64,000 nt of DNA from Siphonodentalium dalli (lineage: Eukaryota; Mollusca; Scaphopoda; Gadilida; Siphonodentaliidae). How positions within the stretch are numbered: position 1 is the first letter of the stretch; each line of letters starts with the position of its first letter. The stretch lies in the NCBI GenBank assembly GCA_032622095.1, contig CP136061.1, forward strand, positions 98,389,345 to 98,453,344, in the 5' to 3' direction. Positions 23,416-37,679 of the stretch are shown here, piece after piece. The position numbers were made by a program, and so were the translations under genes. The notes under the pieces were generated by a model. The model ran no database searches and had not been told where the DNA came from. It saw only the letters and a list, made by a program, of their open reading frames with translations.

Positions 23416-24889
23416 TCTTATCCTTTATGTTAGATAAATACTGTGCATATAGTGTACATATAGCATTTACAACTATAATTATATACATATCTAAAACATT
23501 GTCTCTATTTATACAATAAACAATATAGAAGAAGCAATAATTTAATTTAAATGTCACAATTTTGAGCGCAAGATGTCGCAATATTAAGCGCAAAATATTG
23601 AGATATTAAACGCAACATATTGCAATAATATCACAAACAACATGCTTATAAGCGTTTCCACTTGCAATATTATTGCGATATTGGGCGCGAAAATAGCGCG
23701 CTTAATATAACACTTCTTTTGACTGGTACTGTATATTAATAACAGCTAGTTGGGAATGGAACCTTCAAAACAACAGCAGATCCCATAACAACTGTGCGCA
23801 ATGACTTGGCGACAATGTTTTCCTGTAGGCGCACATTTTCCATGAAATTTTAAAGCATGATGCATCAAACTGTATACTGTCAGTGAGTCAGCCAAAGATA
23901 AAGGTAAATTGTTGTAATAACTTGACGATAACATGGCGAATGATGAAAATGTCTCATATCCACACGTTTCATTGAAAATTGATGAACACAGGATGAACTG
24001 GTCCGTGTAATTGTAAAGTTGGAATTGTAGATATGTGATCATCCGTCATTGCGCGGCGTCAGTTCATTGTTTACGGTGTTGCCGTTGGCACTGAAACTCT
24101 TGTGAATTACACTGGTGCGTACAGTACATGTACTTGTATGTCCTCTCTTGTAAGTGTACATGCATGTGCTTTTAAACAATCAGATTCAGAACACTGTTAA
24201 CTGATTTGTCAACATTCTATTGGTCACTATTGGTTGACATCGAAGCTCGTGTTAATTGTACCTGTATCCTCCTGTGTCAATAAATGTGCCAGTGTTTTGA
24301 TACTAAGTCACAACACTGTCAATTTCAACATCATCACTGAGTCGAATGATGTCAGATTCCGGATCACGCCATGAATCGATTTGGCATGAATCTCTACTCT
24401 CTAATTTAGTGGAAATTGTCAATGATTAAGCCGATTTTCGCAGAATTTAAACTTGACCGGTTATCAAAGGAATCGAAATCAGACCGTCTTAACAACTGTC
24501 CACAATCGAACAGGTAACAGTTTCCCAAAAAACAAAAGTTTGGATCAAATATGCAACGTCAAAGAAAAATGGCGAAATAGTCTGAATGTTAAAACGCGAA
24601 CTTAAACCCGGAATGAGAATAAGTTAACGCACTCGTCAATATACGTACCGACCGCATAGCACATAATGAATGCCGCAATATTAAGCGCATATTAATACAT
24701 ATTAAATATCAGCAGAGTAAGATTCAGTCATACTGTATGGAGTCATTGCCGTATATAATAAGGTCGCCGATAAATATACTATTGAATTTTGACGGCATGA
24801 CTTTGAATCACGAAAATATTTAATTTAGACAATTTTCATGGGCACATAGAATAACGGTATGGGGTCGTCAAACTGATGAAACGGTATGG
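23416..24889. other. No gene recognised
   Basis: Contains AATATTAAGCGC/GCGCTTAATAT-type short inverted motifs (23570-23710, 24670), also seen near 20795 on the other side of the retrotransposon. The 98-aa minus ORF at 23746-24042 has several cysteines but no splice support and no family pattern. Confidence 0.4.
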
Positions 24890-26064
24890 GACCGTCGACA
24901 GTAGTTTCTAACAGTATATATATTCACGGAGGACCGTCTAGATGGTACAAATGGGGTATAACAGAGGTAACTTTTTTATGAGAAAGATAATGGTTCGTGT
25001 TGGAATTTTCTAAAGTGACGTCGTTGTTGTCAGTGGTAGAAAAGGGGAGGGGCAGAATAAAATTTTGTCACCGATTATCACCAAACTGCTATATAATCAT
25101 CGCCACGATATGAGGAATCTAATGGTGTTGTTACAATATTCAAAAGTGGGGCCATTCGAGTCAGGGATGCACGGAAGGGGAGAGGAGCACCGATTTCCAC
25201 CAAATTGACATACATTCTTCACCATGATACAAGAAATCTAATTGTGTGATTTTAAAGACGCCAAATTGGTGTCGTTTGGATGAGAGATTGGGGGGGGGGG
25301 GGGTGCGCACCCAATTTGATAAGAATTTGTTCAGTCGCCGATTTCCACTAAAACTATACATAATCATACCACGGTCATAAGTGGCGTCATTCGAGTCCGG
25401 AGTGTATTGAAGAGGAGAGGGGCACCAAAATTGATAAATAATATTATCAGCGTCGATTTCCAACAAATTGATACATATTCTTATCCATGATACGAGGAAT
25501 CTAATAGTGTGATGTAAATATGCCAAATTGGTGCTGTTTGGGTGAGAGACGGGGTGGGGCACTAAATTTGTTAAACAAAATTAGAGGCCGATTAGCACCA
25601 AAGTTATAAATAATGATCTCCATGATATCGGGAGTTTAATTGTGCGGTTTAAAGATGTGAGGCCATTCGAGTCAGGGGTGCATAGAGAGTGAGAGGGAAC
25701 ACCATAATTGATAACAATATGTTTAGCGACGATTTCCACCAGATTGATAAATATTCTTCTCCGTGATACGAGAAATATAATGGTGTAGTTTGAATACATG
25801 AAATTGGTGCTGTTTGTGTGAGAGCTATTGGGGCAGTAAATTTGATACGAATTTGTATACTCGCCAATTTTCCAATTTTATATATATTCATCTCCATAAG
25901 GAGTCTAAGTGTGTGGTTTTAAAGATGTCAAAAGTGGCACCGCTTGAGTCCGAAATGTGGAGGGGGGTCACCAAACTGATAAAAATATGTTTAGTGCCAA
26001 CGGTACGACGAATCAAATCATGCATGTAAAACGTGTAAAAACGTAAAAAGCGCCAAATATGGTA
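24890..26064. repeat. Satellite array of Helitron/pearl type
   Basis: Diverged tandem units of roughly 180-200 bp with CGATTTCCACCAAATTGATA, CATGATACGAGGAATCTAAT, TAAAGATGCCAAATTGGTGC and GAGAGA.GGGG.GGGGCACC. The same satellite is inverted at about 37680-39345. Short minus-strand ORFs repeat the same peptides because the DNA repeats. No gene. Confidence 0.8.
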
Positions 26065-27908
26065 CCTAGATATAATTGCGAATATCTGTCTGTTTACGTT
26101 CTATATATAACTGCACGGGGTACAATCGAGATGACACCAAGCTGGTCTAACATGGGAAACTTTTTACCAGGAAGAGAATGGTACGGGTTAAAATTTTCTA
26201 AAGTGACGCTGTTAGTGTCAGGGGCAGAAGGGTGAGGGGCAGCAAAAAAATGATAAAATAGTTTTGTCGCCGATTTCCACCAAACTATACATAATATATG
26301 TATGATATGGCGCCGTGCGATTGATGGGTGAACGGGGGAGAGGGGCATCAACAATTGATTAAAAAATATTATTAGCCCAGATTTCCACCAAATTGATATA
26401 TTATTCTTCTCCATAATAAAAGGAATATAATCGTGTGATTTAAAGATGCCAAATTAGTGCCGTTTGGTGAGAGATAGGGCGGGGTTAATAACTATGATAC
26501 AAATGTGTTTAGTTGCCGATTACCACCAAACTTATATTTATACCACGATCGCCTATCTTACTATATAAATAAAGCTGAAGCTCGTGGTGTAAATCGCCAA
26601 TCCCACTCGTGGATTAAATTTGTTATTCATAAACACTATGCGTATATTCTATATATATATAATCACTTCAATATATCATGCGTGCATTAGTCTAATAGAC
26701 GTAATTTAAATATGTCATAAGTGAATCCGTTCAAGTCATGCATAAGGAATGGAGTTGCGCTAAATCTGATATACAAATACATGTACATTTAGCACTAATT
26801 TCTACCAAATTCATACATGTTCCTCTCTAATGATGCGATGAATTAAATCACATGCGGTGCCGTTTTGGTAATGTATGGCGAGAGGAGATGTATTAGCATT
26901 GATAAGATTGTTCTATTTGTCGATATCCACCAAATTCATCTCACAGGCCATCTCCATATCGTTCTAAGGATGGCGATCGAGTTAAGTAACTTAAAAGCAT
27001 TACAAGTATAAGTATACTTATCATTCTATTTAAGAGATACATATATTCTTGCAAAAGGGTGGACCTTGAACTTCAGAGGATTGCATATTATAATGGCTCA
27101 TGTATATATTATAGTTTAGTCTGTCCCATTCAATATAGTTTGCAAAAAAAGTTACAATTTGTCAAGAGGTATGGACATGTATAGAAGGCCTGTTAAAAAA
27201 ATAGTGGTCACAGTCTGCAGTCAAATATAGCTTCTTCTGAGATAAAAGAAAACGCAGTCAGTTTTTTTAGAACAGACTAATCACCTGAAACAACGGAAAA
27301 TCTCGCTCTGTGTGGCACATGCAGCTGATATACATGCATAGCAACATTTGTTTTAAACTGAGAGTAATTAGCCATTATATACCACAATGAACAGAGGAGC
27401 AACTGCACATTTCCTTAAAACATCTGTATCTTCACGGGGACATGATAACCAGGTGTCCTCACAATCTTAGTCTAACCCAATATATTGATTGATACATATC
27501 TATATAAAAACCAATTGTCGTCTTTTATTTTTGCGAACTATCGTGTTTATGATGTTCATGTTTGGTCCCAATAAAACTATTACAACAAAACGTCAATTCC
27601 AACCCCATCGACTGTATACGATTTAAAAATATATATGTAACGTCTGAAGTATAAGCACATATGTAAATAAATAAATACTTCTTTATTGTTGCGATGGATT
27701 AATCGCGATGACAATCGCTCCGATCCGACAAGGTGAGCCACTACTGATATTTCATGTGTAAGAATCATGTTTCGTGATGCTATTTGGACATACAATTTAT
27801 GAAAATACATTTATTGAGCAGGAGTATTCTCTATTCGGACTAGATATCCACAGCATGCAGGGGGTTTCACATCACTTTAACTTGTGCAACGCCGGGTAAC
27901 CCTGCTAG
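26065..27908 (+). mobile_element. Helitron-like element, forward, with internal satellite units
   Basis: The probable 5' end is A|CCTAGATATAATTGCGAATATC, a decayed form of the TCTATATCTATATTTGCG end of the inverted relative at 39445. The 3' end is AACGCCGGGTAACCCTGCTAG with CTAG at 27905-27908 followed by T. The body includes a few 180-bp satellite units and a unique 3' section shared with 36627-37660. No RepHel ORF, so non-autonomous. A nested segment at 26534-26652 matches 36333-36627. Confidence 0.7.
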
Positions 27909-28005
27909 TATAGTATATACACTTAGTCTGGGCGAAACACGGAGCTTTTAATTGCGTGTCTACGTGATAGGAGTTCCGGTAAAACATATTAGAGCTTGAG
28001 CTGCA
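27909..28005 (+). repeat. Short repeat shared with 33268-33372
   Basis: Shared landmarks are TATACACTTA, CTGGGCGAAACACGGAGC, GTGTCTACGT or GTGTTTACGT, and TAGGAGT..CGGTAAAA.ATATTAG. Direct orientation on both sides of the large foldback at 28008-32965, as if the foldback had inserted into this repeat or carries a duplicated flank. Confidence 0.6.
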
Positions 28006-28007
28006 TG

Positions 28008-31000
28008 TAGACCCCCCTCCCCCCTATGCGGATTGTAGGTGGTTATGATATCTTTGTAGAACTATATCAGTCCTTCAATTTGCCGGTTGTTTGCCATCTG
28101 GCGATGGGGGCTTTATAGAGTTATCGGTCTTTGAATCCAAGATGGCCGCCAACGTTGAATATCTAACCAGGTAAATTTCAATTCGCAATTAATCAGGAAG
28201 TTTATGAGGTATTACATCGTGCGATATGCCATTCTATTGATAATTGAGTACTCCTTATTTATTTGTAGGAATAAATTTCATATATTTAAAATGGCCGCCA
28301 AAATGGCCACCGGAAGTGGAAAATGTGAAACTTTTTCACTAATATCTTCTATATCAGTTTCTGCTGTTTAGAACTGATTGAGAATTGTGACTTTATTTTG
28401 TATTGTTTATATTAACTGATCATTGGGGCAATGCAAAAAAAATTCTTCTGTCCTAGGCCCTTCCGATCCCTCCAAAATTTAACTTTACAGGAAGCGGTAT
28501 AAAATTTTCACCCAAAAAAATCACAATTGGGATTCTAGTCACATTTCAACAATTAATGAGCAGAACTGTGTTATGTAAGTGAGACATACCATTACCCGTA
28601 AATATTCCAAGTCATTGGAACCAAAATTGTTACTTTGGATAAAAATGGCCGCCAAAATGGCCGCCAAAATATGGAAAATTGTAAATATTGTAAATATATT
28701 GCCCCAGCGTTCACTTCAATCGCTTACAATCTGTGGTTGATGAAGTAAATTGGCTATTCTGCCTTATATCCATTGAAAACTAACATGTCTGATTCACCTT
28801 GGATAAGTTTTAGTATTGTAACCACTGACATTACCAGAAATATTGGATTTTACTCTCACACACATGACATAAATATCGGCAAAAATTAACTTTTCATGTT
28901 TTGATCATTTTTATTAAAAGTAAACTGTAACTAACTTTGATATGAACGGTGTTTATCGTTTTGGTCTAATGTAAATGTGTCACACTAAGGTCATTATAGA
29001 GCAAATTACTCAAGATGACTTCCAAAATGGCAACCAACTTGGGTAAAAAGTTCATTGTTCACATATATCCGGAACATTATTGTCTGCTGTTCCGAAAAGT
29101 TAGCAAATTGTAACTTACTTGGTTATTATGTATGTTAGGTAATCAACTGACAACTAAATATTATTGGCTGTCCCGGTTCCTTATGGGGCATGACAAATTC
29201 ATTTTAAAGTTGCTTATGGAATTTTTCCGAAAACCTCTTTTGGGATTCTGGCCACTTTTAATCTTTGAAACGGAACTAAGATGAACCATAATCTGTGGTG
29301 ACTATTCTGGCTATTTTGACTCATTAGGATAAAATTGATCACCTCGATACAAGAGGGAGGTCAATATGGCAGCCCGTGAGTTACTGCATGGTCATAGGTG
29401 AGGTGAATAGGTATACATGGAGTTATTTTATGATCATGAATGATGTGAACAGATATACAAGGAATGTCTATATGATCGTGAGTGGGATGTCCATTGTGAG
29501 ATGTATATGTATACAAGTAGTCGCCGTGTGGTAATGTGTGAGCTGAATATGTTTGCATGGAGTGACTGTATGGTTGTATGGTTATGTGTGGATGTACGGG
29601 TAACACGATGTGGCTGTACGGACAATGATATTGTGTGCGGATATAACGGGAGTAGCTACAATGTCATATATGTGTTGTTTATGTATATATGGAGTGACTA
29701 TGGTCATGGGTTGGGTGTATATTTGGTGGCTGTATTGCCACATGTGGGTGACCATGTATACATCTGGTGGCTATGTGATCATGGGTGGGGTATATGGATA
29801 AATAGGGAGTGGTTGGATTATTATGTGTAATGTGTATAGGTGTACATGGACTGACAGCACGGTCATGGATATACATGCCTGAGTATATCTGGGTGGTCAT
29901 TGGCGAGCGTGTAGGTATATATGGAGTGCAGTGGTGGTAATGGGTGGGATGTATATTTATATATATATATCGTGGATGTATATTGTCATCGGTGGATGTA
30001 TAGGTATACAGGGAGTAATTGTATGATCATGGATGGCGTGTATGAGTACACAGCGAGTGACTGAATTGTCATGTGTGGGGTGTATATAACAGTCTGGAAT
30101 GTATAATTGATCATGTGTGAGAAGTATTGGTACACATGGAAGGACTTTATTGTCATTGGTGATGTGTATATGTACACCTGGAGTGACTCTATGGGCATGT
30201 TTGTGTTGCATATGTATATATCGAGTGGCTATATGACCATGGGTATGGTGAATAGGTATACAGGGAGTGACTGTGTGGCAATTAATGAAATGAATAGGTG
30301 TACAAGGAGTGACCGTGTGATCACCAATGTGGTGAATATGTATACACGGAGTGAAATGGGTCAGGTGTAGGAGTATACCTGGTGTGCATGTATGGTGACT
30401 CATTGTCATATGTCATATGTTATGTGTACGGGTATACGCCAAGTGGTTGTATGGTCATTGGGCGAGGGGTATATATGTATAGCACGTGTGACTATATGAC
30501 CATTACTGAGGTGCATATGTATACCTGGAGTCACTCTATGGTTATGCGTGGGGTGTATAATGCTTATCTTGAGTGGCTTTTTCGCAATTGGCGTGGTGAG
30601 TAGATATGCAGGGATTGACCGTATGACCAATGGTGATGTGAATATGTGTACCTGTAGTGACTGTATGATCATGAATGTGGTGAATACAGGGAGTGGCTGT
30701 ATGGTCATGGGTCGGGTGTAACAGTTTACATGGTGTACATGTATGTTGGCCCATGACTGTGTGGGTGTATGGGTATACGCAAGTGGGGTTATATGACCAT
30801 TGGTGAGGTGCATATGTATACATGGAGCGATGCAATGGTCATGGGTGGGGTGTATATGTACACCTTGAGTGGCTATTTGGCCATGGGTGTGGAACATAGG
30901 TACACGTGGATTTACTTTATGGCCAATGGTGAGGTCAATAGGTATACAATGATTGACTGTGTGATCATGAATGTGGTGAATATGTATACATATAGTAACG

Positions 31001-32965
31001 ATACGGTCATTGGTCAGTTGTAGGAGGTATACCTGGTGTGCATGCATTAAATTGTTATTGACAGATGTATGGTCATGTGTGGTGTGCAGGGATATACACA
31101 AGTATGGCTGTGTGGTTATGGGTGAGGTGTATGTTTATAAAGCGAGCGACTATATTGTCATATGTGTGTTGTTTATTTGTATTTGGAGTGACTGTATGGC
31201 CCTGGTGGGTTGTACATGTGTACCTTGGGTGGCTATCGCTTTCCACAATAACTCAATGATATGTTACTTGATATAGAGATCACACCAGAGAGTCCTCCTT
31301 GGTGGCGTGTATGTATGATGGAGGAAATGTTAAACGATTTTCCTGACAATAGTTGATAAATGTTTATGCTAATGGGCAAGAGTAGCCACATATTATGGTC
31401 GGATGGTCCCTCTCAGTTCCGTTTCAAAGTTCTGCCCATTTATTTTCAAAAACTTGGCCAGAATCCCAAAAGACGTTTTCGGCACAATTGTACACTGCAC
31501 ATTTTAAAATTAAATGATCGTGCCTCATAATGTACAGTGCCAACCAGAATATAAAATGTAGTTGTCAGACGATTAACTAACGTGTATAATAACAAAGTTA
31601 GTCACACTTTGCTACCTTTTCGGAACAGCAGATAATTATGTTCCGGATATATGTGAAAATCAACTTTTTACCCAATTTAGTTGCCATTTTGGAAGCCACC
31701 TTGAGTAATTTGGTCATTAAACACCTTATTGTGACACATTTAAGATAGATAAAAACAATAAACACCTCTCATGCCAAAGATAGTTACAGTTTACTTGCAA
31801 AAAATGGTTCAAACATGAGAAGAGATTTTTTGCCGATATTTATGTCACGTTTGTGAGAGTGAAATCCAATATTTCTGGTAATGTCTTTGTTACAATAGTT
31901 AGTAACAATGTTAATATTCAATGTATAGAAGGCAGAATAGCCACAAATTGTAAGCGATTCCAGGACACACTGGGGCAATATCTACCATTTTCCATATTTT
32001 GGCGGCCATTTTGGTGGCCATTTTGATCCAAAGTAACAACTTTTGTTCCTATAAATTGGAGTATCCATGTATAATGGTATTCCTCACTTACTTTCCACAG
32101 TTGTGCTCATTCTTTGTTGAAATTTGAACAGAAACCCAATTGTGATTTTTTGGTGAAATTTTATACCGCATTCTGTAAAATCAAACTTTTGAGGGAACGG
32201 AGGGGGCTAGGACCCCAATAATTGCTTTTTTCATTACCCCAATGATTAGTTAATATAAAACTATAAAAAATAAGGTCACAATCCTCAACCAGTTCCAAAC
32301 AGCAGAAACTGATCAAGAAGATATGAGTGAAAAATAGTAATATTTTCTACTTCCGGTGGCCATTTTGGCGGCCATTTTGTATATATGAAATTTATTTATA
32401 CCTCTCAATAAGGACTACTCAACTATCAATAGAATAACATATCGCACTACTTAATATCTCATAAACTGCCCGAGTGATTGCGCATTAAATTTTATCAAGT
32501 CAGAAATGTTATAGAAAACTGCCCTGGTCTATGTTCTCGTGGAAAATAATGAAAACATCGGTATTGTTCATAGTTTAATCACGTTATGCATGCGTAAGTT
32601 CACACACTGTACTTTTTCAGATATATCTTCAAAATAAACGAAAAATCATATCATCGGTGTCACTTTAAGAAAAATATCGAGTCAGGTGCCCATGTGACCC
32701 TATCTACGCAGACACTTGTTATATTCAGTTCGAATGAAACTGAGTATGAGAAGATACATACAGTTTTAGTATTAATTTTGAGAGAAATATTTCCCCTACC
32801 CCCAATAAGGATTTTATCGCAAAAAATCACAGTAGTTTTATAAAAATCGCTATAAAATGAAAAAGCCCCCACGCCCGAGTGGCAAACAATAGAAAAATGT
32901 GTGAAATACATCCTCCTATCGGAAAAACATAGTCGGCTAAAATCCGCACAGGGGGGGAGGTGGCC
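28008..32965. mobile_element. 5-kb foldback element with a minisatellite loop
   Basis: The left arm (28008-29345) and right arm (about 31370-32965) are imperfect inverted repeats. Landmarks are CCCCCCTATGCGGATT against its reverse near 32940, AAAATGGCCGCCAAAATGG (28289, 28644) against CCATTTTGGCGGCCATTTTG (32361), CACTAATATCTTCTATATCA, TGTTCCGGATATATGTGAA and so on. The ends are GC-rich and the arms carry repeated ATGGCCGCC/GGCGGCCAT blocks. The loop is a 42-bp minisatellite. The right arm appears to have an extra insert at about 32530-32860. No transposase ORF. A smaller relative of the arms lies at 42950-43905. Confidence 0.8.
29360..31265. repeat. 42-bp minisatellite forming the foldback loop
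   Basis: About 45 diverged units such as AGGTATACAGGGAGTGACTG followed by TGTGGTCAT.GGTGAGGTGAAT. Because 42 is a multiple of three, several frames stay open for long stretches. On the minus strand this gives His-rich 14-residue repeats such as TPCIPIHLTHDHTV (29957-30409, 30406-31101). No start context, splice sites or non-repeat domain support a protein, so I treat the ORFs as by-products. Confidence 0.8.
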
Positions 32966-33610
32966 ATATGGTAGCTCAAGGTCTATATTAGTGTAGGTGT
33001 CTGTGTAAACGGCGGGCACGGATTTGGTAATGATGGCTATACATGGTGCCCAGGAATCCCCGTTGGTGACTCAGTCGGTCAGGTTTATTATTGATGTATT
33101 ATCTATATATCGACGAGAAATATAACAGTGTCGTGGTCTGGGGGGGGGGGGATGAAACACAGAGTTCGTAATGGCGTGTCTACATGGTACATAGGAGTCC
33201 AATCGATGACTCAATCAGCCAGGTGCATAGCGCATTATTTATGTATTTTCTCTATTGCGAACCGCGAGCGGTATAAGTATATACACTTATAATAGGCTGG
33301 GCGAAACACGGAGCATGTAATGGTGTGTTTACGTAATATAGGAGTCACGGTAAAATATATTAGTGTGTGGGTCTGGGTACACGGCGGGCACGGAGTTGGT
33401 AATGGCATGTCTAAACATAGTGCCCATTACTAATATCTTACCTACATATTGACGAGAAATATAGCAGTGTCGGGATCTGGGGAACAAGTTTGTAATGGCG
33501 CGTCTATATGGTGACTCAGTCAGTCAGGTACATAGCGCATTATGTATGTCTTTTCTATATTTCGACCAGATATATAGCGGTGGTCGGGGACTGGGGTGAT
33601 TTTTTTGCAC
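32966..33610. repeat. Direct repeats of a GGCGGGCACGGA-type module
   Basis: Near-repeats of CGGCGGGCACGGA.TTGGTAATG, CATGGTGCCCA, GACTCAGTC.GTCAGGT.. and CGACGAGAAATATA.CAGTGTCG recur near 33010, 33180, 33380 and 33490. A poly-G run sits at 33141-33152. Part (33268-33372) matches 27909-28005. Non-coding. Confidence 0.6.
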
Positions 33611-36332
33611 GTTTTGGTAGTCATATTGGAGGTGGACTATATTAATACATTTGGCAGTATATTATTAAACTATTAGATATACAGCTATGAGGTACTCATA
33701 TAATTTGTGAAATCAATAATTTACTGAAAGAAATACCTGGAACAGACAAAGGAAGAGGTGGGTAACGACAGTCTCTACTTCAATTGAAGGTTTAGCACGC
33801 TTTACTTTCGAATTTCACAGCCAATCACACACATATTATGTGGCCCGGTGGTAACTATATCGTGTCACGTGTGATGGCACACTTCCGTCTATACATGCAC
33901 GTGTGTATTCGATATTACAGATAATACGTTTGATTGTCGGCAGCGATATGAAGGCGCCACTTCAACTCGTGGGAATATTAAGACCATGTACGCTGGAGTT
34001 CTTATGGCACCTCTCTTAGACTAGAGTCACATATGTTGCGAGTTGGCACAAGTCACAATGTCCCAGACAAGGCGTTTGCTGCGTAAAACCGCTATCTACA
34101 TCGCCTAGATTGGATTACTGAACAAATGCGATAATACTGTTCTATGAACTCGTGGTGTGTAGATCAAATTGCGAAAATACAAATGTAATACGAGGGGTCG
34201 TATCTGCGTAATGTGACTCCGATGACTGGTCCAACAGAACGACGAGCCTATAGTGAAGTACCCGCGCAATACGAGGGGCGTTTCACAACCACCAAACTCT
34301 CAAACTGTACGGAACGTGCATATAAATTCGTTAGATAAACCAAATAAGGTAAGTTTATTATTTCACTACCGCGATCCTATTTGTGTCTCGATTATACAAC
34401 ATACCCTTGTAATCACTTATAATCACTTATAATAAATTGTATTAAATGTACATTGGAAATAAATATATTCTTTTTGTCGTATATATATTTGTGAATATAT
34501 ATGAATGTCTGTTTTTCTCACAGGCCTTCTAAACAGTGAGTGATAAATAATTAAAATACAATTTTAATTAAAATTTACCTATAAGTAGATACAGGTATGA
34601 ATCAAACAGCCAATATCAGCCATATTCTTCTCCCTGCTGCTGGTAACTGGAAATTTTACAGTGTACAAGTCCTGTGTCCGTTTCAACACTTACCATGGTC
34701 GAAAGGAAGTATAGTGACTGAGTGGACACAATGTACTGGGCAGTTATATCAACAAAGAATTTAAATTTGTTGACAGTTGTCATGCCCAGTGGTCACTTCC
34801 AGTAGCCAGTTATAGATATTTCCTGTGAAGAGTTAAAATTGGCACAGCACAAGAATACAATTGCTCGAGTATACTATATAACACAAATCTTGCTTTACAA
34901 GGTTTGAATATTACCATGGAACGCGCTCCGCAACTCAAGACACGGGTATTCGGAATATAACTAACACGTTTGAGCCTGAATAATTGTGTACATGGAAAAG
35001 AGCGAGCAACTGTTTCACACATTAATGTGACTAAATATAAGAAAACAACTGTCAATAGTGCATCAGGACAAACAGTGAATGATTTTCATGTATATCAGCT
35101 CAGATGATCCGTGACTCTCACAATACCTAAAGTATCCGAGTCTGGCATGGTGATTGCTTGTCATCTATATGTACAGATAAAATTTATATACATATTAGAG
35201 TAGGATTATTTCTATTCGTCTTAATTGTTCTCCCAGACACAATCATAAGCGCTGTACTATAGACTCCCAATACCCTTGTCGCTGAGAACGTTCTTCGGTA
35301 ATTTCCTAATCTTGTAAACTTGTGTTCTATTGTGCCCGAACAATTGTGTTCTGGTAAATGACTTGCAATGTTTAATGCAATTTAACACTAATAGATTACT
35401 CTTTGTTTACAACATACATCGACGAGAAATTTTACTTATATAATCTTCTCTGCGGGCCATCTTTAATGTACATGGGTTTTGTGGGCGAGTGGAGTGCCCT
35501 AGCGCACCATCTTTTTTGTTATAGCTATAGTACGGGAATTGTCTTTCTTAGTAAAAAAAAACAAAAAACTCCCTTGGCGGGCTGATAATATACCAACTTA
35601 GGTAGTTCATAGTACAGAAATAACACAGCATCGGTTAGAACATGCATGGTGTTGAAAGTACTGGTATACCAGGCTGAATTAATGATTGTCACCGCAGTGA
35701 AACGCGTGCCAGTGTCGATATGTACGATTATCACTGGTGTATTGCGCACTCGTCAATTAAGCCTGTGTCGGCGTGAACAGTTCCACGGGACCAATTGTCA
35801 TATCATATTCACGGTGTATATAAATATATTTCTGGGGTGGGCTTCATAAACAGAGACAAATCGCATTTGATAAATATAGGGTTTCCACAGACACGTACGT
35901 TGTGACGGGCGATTCTCACCAAAATACCCAACAATTCAGAACAATTGGGAATTTCATGCAGGGTCGTGTTGGTAGTGGACTGGGGTGCATGACATTAGTC
36001 TTATTTCCAAATTTCTAAAGTTCATGATGATCCCACATATGAATGAATTATGGAGTTATATGACAATTATTTGAGAAGTTTCGATCGGTAGCTGCAGTTG
36101 CTGGGTTGGAGATTTCTCACAGTTGGAATCTTGGGTAACCATTAGTTTTTCAATCCAATAGTGTGCAAACATGTAGTTTCCCGGACTCGGATCGATTATC
36201 TAGTCGACGGGGTGGAAGTGAACATGGACAGCTCCTCCCCATGGAGGCTCTGTATCAACGTTACCGCCATTCCATGCCAGAAAAATAGCACTGAGTATGA
36301 AAGTTAAGACGGGAGAATAGGGTTTATACCAC
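33611..36332. other. No gene recognised
   Basis: Only short ORFs. ATAATCACTTATAATCACTT microrepeats near 34410. The 81-aa (34810-35055, minus) and 74-aa (35525-35749, minus) ORFs show no family pattern, signal peptide or splice context. I see nothing else. Confidence 0.4.
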
Positions 36333-36626
36333 GATCGCCTATCTTAATATATAAATAAAGCCATCTGTTGATTAAACTTCGCAGAGTGGATTAAACTTTC
36401 TCCATACAATTTGAACGGAAAAGTGTTTATCCATCGCATTGTAAAGATCGTCGCATAAACTTCGCAGAGTGGATTAAACTTTCTCCATACAATTTGAACG
36501 GAAAAGTGTTTATCCATCGCATTGTAAAGATCGTGGCATAAACAAAATAGAAGCTCGTGGTGTAAATCACAAATCCCACTCGTGGATTAAATTTGTTATT
36601 CAGAAACACTATGCGTATATTCTATA
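36333..36626 (+). repeat. Nested repeat with an 83-bp tandem duplication
   Basis: ACCACGATCGCCTATCTTA.TATATAAATAAAGC at the left and CACTCGTGGATTAAATTTGT ... ACTATGCGTATATTCTATA at the right also bound the 119-bp segment at 26534-26652. This copy is expanded by two tandem 83-bp units (starting near 36375 and 36458, with AACTTCGCAGAGTGGATTAA). The TCTTA.TATATAAATAAAG start resembles a Helitron 5' end. Confidence 0.6.
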
Positions 36627-37679
36627 CTAGCAGGGTTACCCGGCGTTGCCCGGGTTAATGTATGCTGTGGATATTTGTTGGGAATAGAGAATGCTCTTGC
36701 TTAAAGTGTTATACGTTTTCTCATAAATTGTATATTGAAATAGCATTACAAAACATGATTATTGCAGTCATGGAATATTAGTAGTGGCTCACATTGTCAA
36801 TTGTCATTCTGTTTATCGCGATTAATCCGTTCCACCAATAATGAAGTATTTATATATTTACAACTGCGTATACATTATACGTTATAATATGATACATGAA
36901 CATCATAAACACATTAGTTCGATAAAAGATGATAATTGGGTTTTACATATTGAGATGTATCAATCAATCTAGTGAGTTGGACTAAGATCTCGAGGACACC
37001 TGGCTATCATATCTCCATGAAGATACGGTTGTTTCAAAGAAATTTCCAGGTGCTCCTCTGTTCATGGTGATATATATTGGCTAAATATTCTTAGTTTAAA
37101 CGAAATGTTGCTGCGCACTTATATCAGCTATATACATGTGCCAGGCACAGAGCGAGATTTTTAGTTGTTTATGTCAGTCGATGAGTCTGTTCTAAAAGCC
37201 TTGTCAGATGTCAGTATTGGTAGGATCCTGAAAAGTCTTGTGCTACTAACTGCATTTTCTTGTATATCAGAAAAAACTATTTTTGACTGCACGCTGTGAC
37301 CACTATTTTTGAACAGGCCTTCCATATTTCTTGACAAATTGTAACTTTTTGTGGAAACTGTATTGAATGGAACAGACTAAATTTTGTTATTATATATATG
37401 CAATCCTCTGACGGTCCGAGGTCTCTCAGTTTGCACGAATATATGTATCTCTTCAATAGAATGATAAATATACGTTTAATGCTTCTTCTAGTTATCTCTT
37501 TTTGCTAGCTCATTGTGTGAATGCCTTGATTGCCATTTCCATATAAATATGACTGTTAAGAAGATATTATTGTTCAAGTGACTTATGTGGGTCACGATAT
37601 GTCGGGATTGTGAAATATGAACGCCCAACTACTTAAAATGATACGGAGATGGCCTGGTGACTGTATATAACTTATATGT

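Noticed and set aside
23746-24042. 98-aa minus-strand ORF with several cysteines
   Set aside because: Cysteine spacing fits no module I know, and no acceptor or donor pair frames it.
29957-31101. His-rich repeat ORFs (150 and 231 aa) on the minus strand and shorter ones on the plus strand
   Set aside because: Direct translations of a 42-bp minisatellite, open on both strands, with no initiation or splice context.
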